This document shows positions 19,558 to 20,398 of a stretch of DNA of 20,398 nucleotides, one piece after another. The notes under the pieces were generated by a model, which was given only the letters and a program-made list of their open reading frames with translations, ran no database searches and was not told the origin of the DNA. The DNA is from Perkinsus chesapeaki (lineage: Eukaryota > Perkinsozoa > Perkinsida > Perkinsidae). The stretch spans positions 1-20,398 of the forward strand of contig JAAPAO010000620.1 in NCBI GenBank assembly GCA_013115145.1, read 5' to 3'. Made by a program: the position numbers and the translations under genes. Every line of letters begins with the position of its first letter. Within the stretch, counting starts at the first letter, position 1.

Positions 19558-20335
19558 ATGTCTTCTTATCTGACTATACTCTACGGGCTTCTGTTGTCAT
19601 GTGTTTATACGTAAGTGATCAGGAAGCCACTTGGGAAATATACCCCGAGAGACTGGCATACAAGCACAGTCAATCTCGAGCTTGAATTCTTGGATGGCGG
19701 TTCTGCTAAATACAAGATCTACTCCCCTCACCATGACATTTTGGACTATTGACTCCTACCGTGTTGTGATGCTCGGCCCTGCTGTATTTGCCGTCAAGGT
19801 CCCCCAATTTCGAGTGAACTATTGGTTGCACGAGCTGCCGGGCAGGTTCGAAGAATGGGGGCTGCGCGTCTTCTTCTATCACCCCTTGCTCGACATGATT
19901 ACCGTAAACGCGGCTGGACGTACCTTCCAGATAGCGCGTGCTTCGGACCCAGTGGAAAAGATCGCAGTCATTGACCCCAAGCAACCGGATGGTACTTATC
20001 AAAGTATCGAAGCCGGGTTGGAAGTGACTATGGAATTCGATTCGGCAAGAAGTCGTGCCATGTACCACTTACTATTACGAGATAAGGAATACGACTTCCC
20101 CTTCGACGTTGACTTTACCATGCTAAGCACCAGCTTGATTCGGGTGTGGGTGCCACAACACCAACTCTATGCCCTCCATGGAAGGTTTCCCGGTTTATCA
20201 CACGATTACTTCTATCTCAATCTCGGCTACGACCCTGTAAACAACGAAATTACATTCCTGCTCGATGAACTGCGCCAGGTAACGCTGAAAAATGTCCAAC
20301 CTATTACTACTACTACTACTGCTAATGAGTGTTAA
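19558..20335 (+). CDS. Secreted two-domain protein with +1 frameshift at TGA
   Basis: Exon 1 (19558-19610) encodes a signal peptide (MSSYLTILYGLLLSCVY). A 39-nt GTAAGT...CCCGAG intron follows, and exon 2 starts at 19650. The exon 2 frame reads TDWHTSTVNLELEFLDGG and onward, then meets TGA at 19750-19752. From GAC at 19751 the +1 frame is open to TAA at 20333-20335. Reading across the shift gives about 245 residues made of two diverged copies of one domain. Copy 1 (LELEF, a VPQFRVNYWLH stretch, FFYHPLLDMITVN) parallels copy 2 (LEVTMEF, VPQHQLYALH, LGYDPVNNEITFL). No GT donor between about 19700 and the TGA could splice around it. Function unknown; export by the secretory route is inferred. It could be a pseudogene, a base error or recoding. 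Confidence 0.6.
19611..19649 (+). other. 39-nt intron
   Basis: GTAAGT donor, GAG-type acceptor with weak pyrimidine content. Removing it links the signal peptide to the mature coding frame. It contains an in-frame TAA, so retention would stop translation. Confidence 0.55.
19747..19753 (+). promoter_or_regulatory. Candidate +1 recoding site TAT-TGA-C
   Basis: The zero frame reads TAT TGA; skipping one T gives TAT then GAC in the downstream frame. TGA followed by C is a leaky stop context, and sites of the form codon-TGA-C are used in known +1 frameshift genes (bacterial RF2, eukaryotic antizyme). Recoding here is inference. Confidence 0.35.
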
Positions 20336-20344
20336 CATGTTAAC
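20331..20344. repeat. Perfect palindrome over the stop codon
   Basis: GTTAACATGTTAAC spans the stop of the secreted-protein gene. GCATGTTAA follows. A hairpin at the mRNA 3' boundary is possible. Confidence 0.75.
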
Positions 20345-20398
20345 GCATGTTAAATACCGATGCGGATGGGCGCGGCACGCAGCGCGCTTCCGCGACAC

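Noticed and set aside
19706-20068. 120-codon minus-strand ORF
   Set aside because: Antisense shadow of the secreted two-domain protein.

Overview
This is a eukaryotic window, probably from a flagellate protist. It carries spliced genes with GT-AG introns, an axonemal dynein intermediate chain and an organelle-type pentatricopeptide repeat (PPR) protein. It also has a Mutator-like (MULE) transposase gene and many very short introns: nineteen of those I could place are 39-51 nt. I favour an alveolate, possibly Perkinsus-like, but that is inference at low confidence. Nothing suggests bacterial or viral DNA.

Layout. (1) 1-2949: mostly non-coding, with one weak two-exon candidate at 193-823 (+) and a weak ORF at 1486-1728 (+). 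(2) 2950-7249 (-): a 14-exon gene for an inner-arm axonemal dynein intermediate chain of the DNAI3/WDR63/IC140 family. The exons sum to 2235 nt with all phases consistent. (3) 7923-12063 (-): a 17-exon PPR gene, 2391 nt of coding sequence and about 796 aa, with an N-terminal signal-peptide-like segment and a second hydrophobic segment. Its long intron holds a run of hairpins and a pair of direct repeats. (4) 12064-13770: intergenic, with a decayed tRNA-Asp-like sequence and nested hairpins. (5) 13771-18036 (-): a 6-exon gene of about 1200 aa. It joins the C-terminal part of a PIF1-like SF1 helicase to a MULE transposase, a SWIM zinc finger and a PHD finger. (6) 18037-19557: no convincing gene. 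(7) 19558-20335 (+): a secreted protein built of two diverged copies of one domain, interrupted by an in-frame TGA followed by C that a +1 shift would bypass.

The three large minus-strand genes lie head to tail and do not form an obvious pathway. The strongest observations are the helicase-transposase-SWIM-PHD fusion, the +1 frameshift site inside a duplicated domain, the excess of near-perfect palindromes with a single central base, and hairpin clusters in two long introns. Exon boundaries were assigned by eye from phase, GT-AG ends and protein continuity. No database search was possible.
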